Shown here in pieces: positions 63,624-64,000 of a DNA stretch of 64,000 bases (position 1 is the first letter of the stretch; every line of letters starts with the position of its first letter). The notes beneath the pieces are model-generated. The model worked only from the letters and a program-made list of their open reading frames with translations. It searched no databases and was not told the origin of the DNA. The position numbers were made by a program, and so were the translations under genes. This DNA comes from Streptomyces caelestis (GTDB taxonomy: Bacteria > Actinomycetota > Actinomycetes > Streptomycetales > Streptomycetaceae): contig NZ_LGCN01000002.1 of assembly GCF_001279005.1 (NCBI RefSeq), positions 1 to 64,000 of the forward strand, read 5' to 3'.

Positions 63624-64000
63624 ACCGCACCTCCGTTCCGCAGATCTCGTACCCGAACCACTTGTTGATCGCGATCATCGGCCCGTTCCCGGTGTCGTTG
63701 CCCGTGAACGCCTCCGTGTACCCGGCCGCGCGGGCGCGATGCAGGGAGTCGTTCTTCGCGAGCTTGGCCAGGCCCCGGCCGCGGTGGGCGCGGGCGGTGC
63801 CGGTCATGGCCGTGGCGTACCGGGTGCCGCCGTCCGTGCGGGCCGCGGAGAAGGCGGCGGGGCGGCCGTCGACCAGCGCCACCGTGGTCAGCCCGGGACT
63901 GAACAGGGGGTGCCGCCAGGTCTCCTCCAGCCAGGCCTCGTAGTCCGTGAACGCGTAGTCCACGTCACTGGGCTCGTCCGCCGTCGTCTCCGCGTCCAGT
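63604..64000 (-). CDS. GNAT-family N-acetyltransferase, C-terminal part
   Basis: The open frame continues past the window end without a stop or clear start, so only the last 130 or so residues are seen. The acetyl-CoA-binding pyrophosphate loop is ARAHRGRGLAKLAKNDSLHR, followed by ARAAGYTEAFTGNDTGNGPM and NKWFGYEICGTEVRYVRALG, matching GNAT motifs A and B. The preceding strand contains VALVDGRPAAFSAARTD. This may be the second lobe of a two-domain acetyltransferase. The substrate is unknown. Confidence 0.8.
   Translation of the reverse strand, partial: LDAETTADEPSDVDYAFTDYEAWLEETWRHPLFSPGLTTVALVDGRPAAFSAARTDGGTRYATAMTGTARAHRGRGLAKLAKNDSLHRARAAGYTEAFTGNDTGNGPMIAINKWFGYEICGTEVRYVRALG

Overview
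The window is high-GC actinobacterial chromosome, almost certainly Streptomyces. The gene order (iron permeases, tlyA-nadK-recN, pyrG, ald, parA-scpA-scpB-rluB, aroH-tyrA-cmk-plsC-der, sepF) matches, as I remember it, the core-chromosome region around SCO1750-SCO1790 of S. coelicolor; this was not checked. GTG and TTG starts, 4-nt start/stop overlaps, TANNNT -10 boxes close to start codons, GC-rich hairpin terminators, streptogrisin-type proteases, a paralogous SepF and LAETG sortase signals all fit that genus.

Layout. 1-2200: the 3' end of a 5S rRNA, its terminator, and a gene with a long RDD/RGG repeat tract. 2200-8340: a DUF1015 protein, a HAD-IIA phosphatase, an iron-box-controlled siderophore uptake operon (two FecCD permeases and an ATPase) and two small proteins. 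8400-13340: tlyA, nadK, recN and a GT4 glycosyltransferase. 13356-20709: a PucR-type regulator, an F420-type oxidoreductase, a GH15 glycosidase, pyrG and an ADP-ribose-type Nudix hydrolase. 20873-29556: an NTPase-TPR protein, ald, and a segregation operon (ParA, a small protein with a predicted ribbon-helix-helix end, ScpA, ScpB, RluB-type pseudouridine synthase). 29573-32782: a compact ADP-ribose/nucleotidyltransferase island headed by a perfect 21-bp inverted repeat (NrtR-like Nudix regulator, ADP-ribosylglycohydrolase, two RlaP-like nucleotidyltransferases). 32805-40467: a Rieske lipoprotein, chorismate mutase, prephenate dehydrogenase, cmk, plsC, der, two hypothetical genes and an Rpf/LysM cell-wall hydrolase.

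40524-46780 is a branched-chain-amino-acid-type ABC system in which LivH, LivM and LivG are one 1062-aa polypeptide; a separate LivF carries an arginine in place of the Walker A lysine, and two lipoproteins are encoded divergently. 46871-55466: a stand-alone ctaD, an I78 inhibitor-like protein, a PAP2 phosphatase, a PIG-V-like mannosyltransferase, an MFS exporter, an acyl-CoA dehydrogenase and a SepF paralogue. 55759-59788: a DUF5685 protein with a very cysteine-rich tail and two tandem streptogrisin-type proteases. 59841-60896 is a scar: the C-terminal half of a TnpB and its right-end hairpin lie between a cupin gene missing its N-terminus and the last fragment of a secreted lipase. 60969-64000: a sortase-anchored LPMO, a 44-aa gene, a methyltransferase, a DUF402 protein and a partial GNAT acetyltransferase.

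Best candidates for unusual biology: the NrtR/ADP-ribosylglycohydrolase/RlaP island (possible NAD- or ADP-ribose-linked RNA repair), the LivHMG triple fusion with its degenerate LivF, the small predicted RHH protein between ParA and ScpA, the Cys-rich DUF5685 tail and the TnpB scar. Every functional statement rests on reading motifs by eye; no database search was run.
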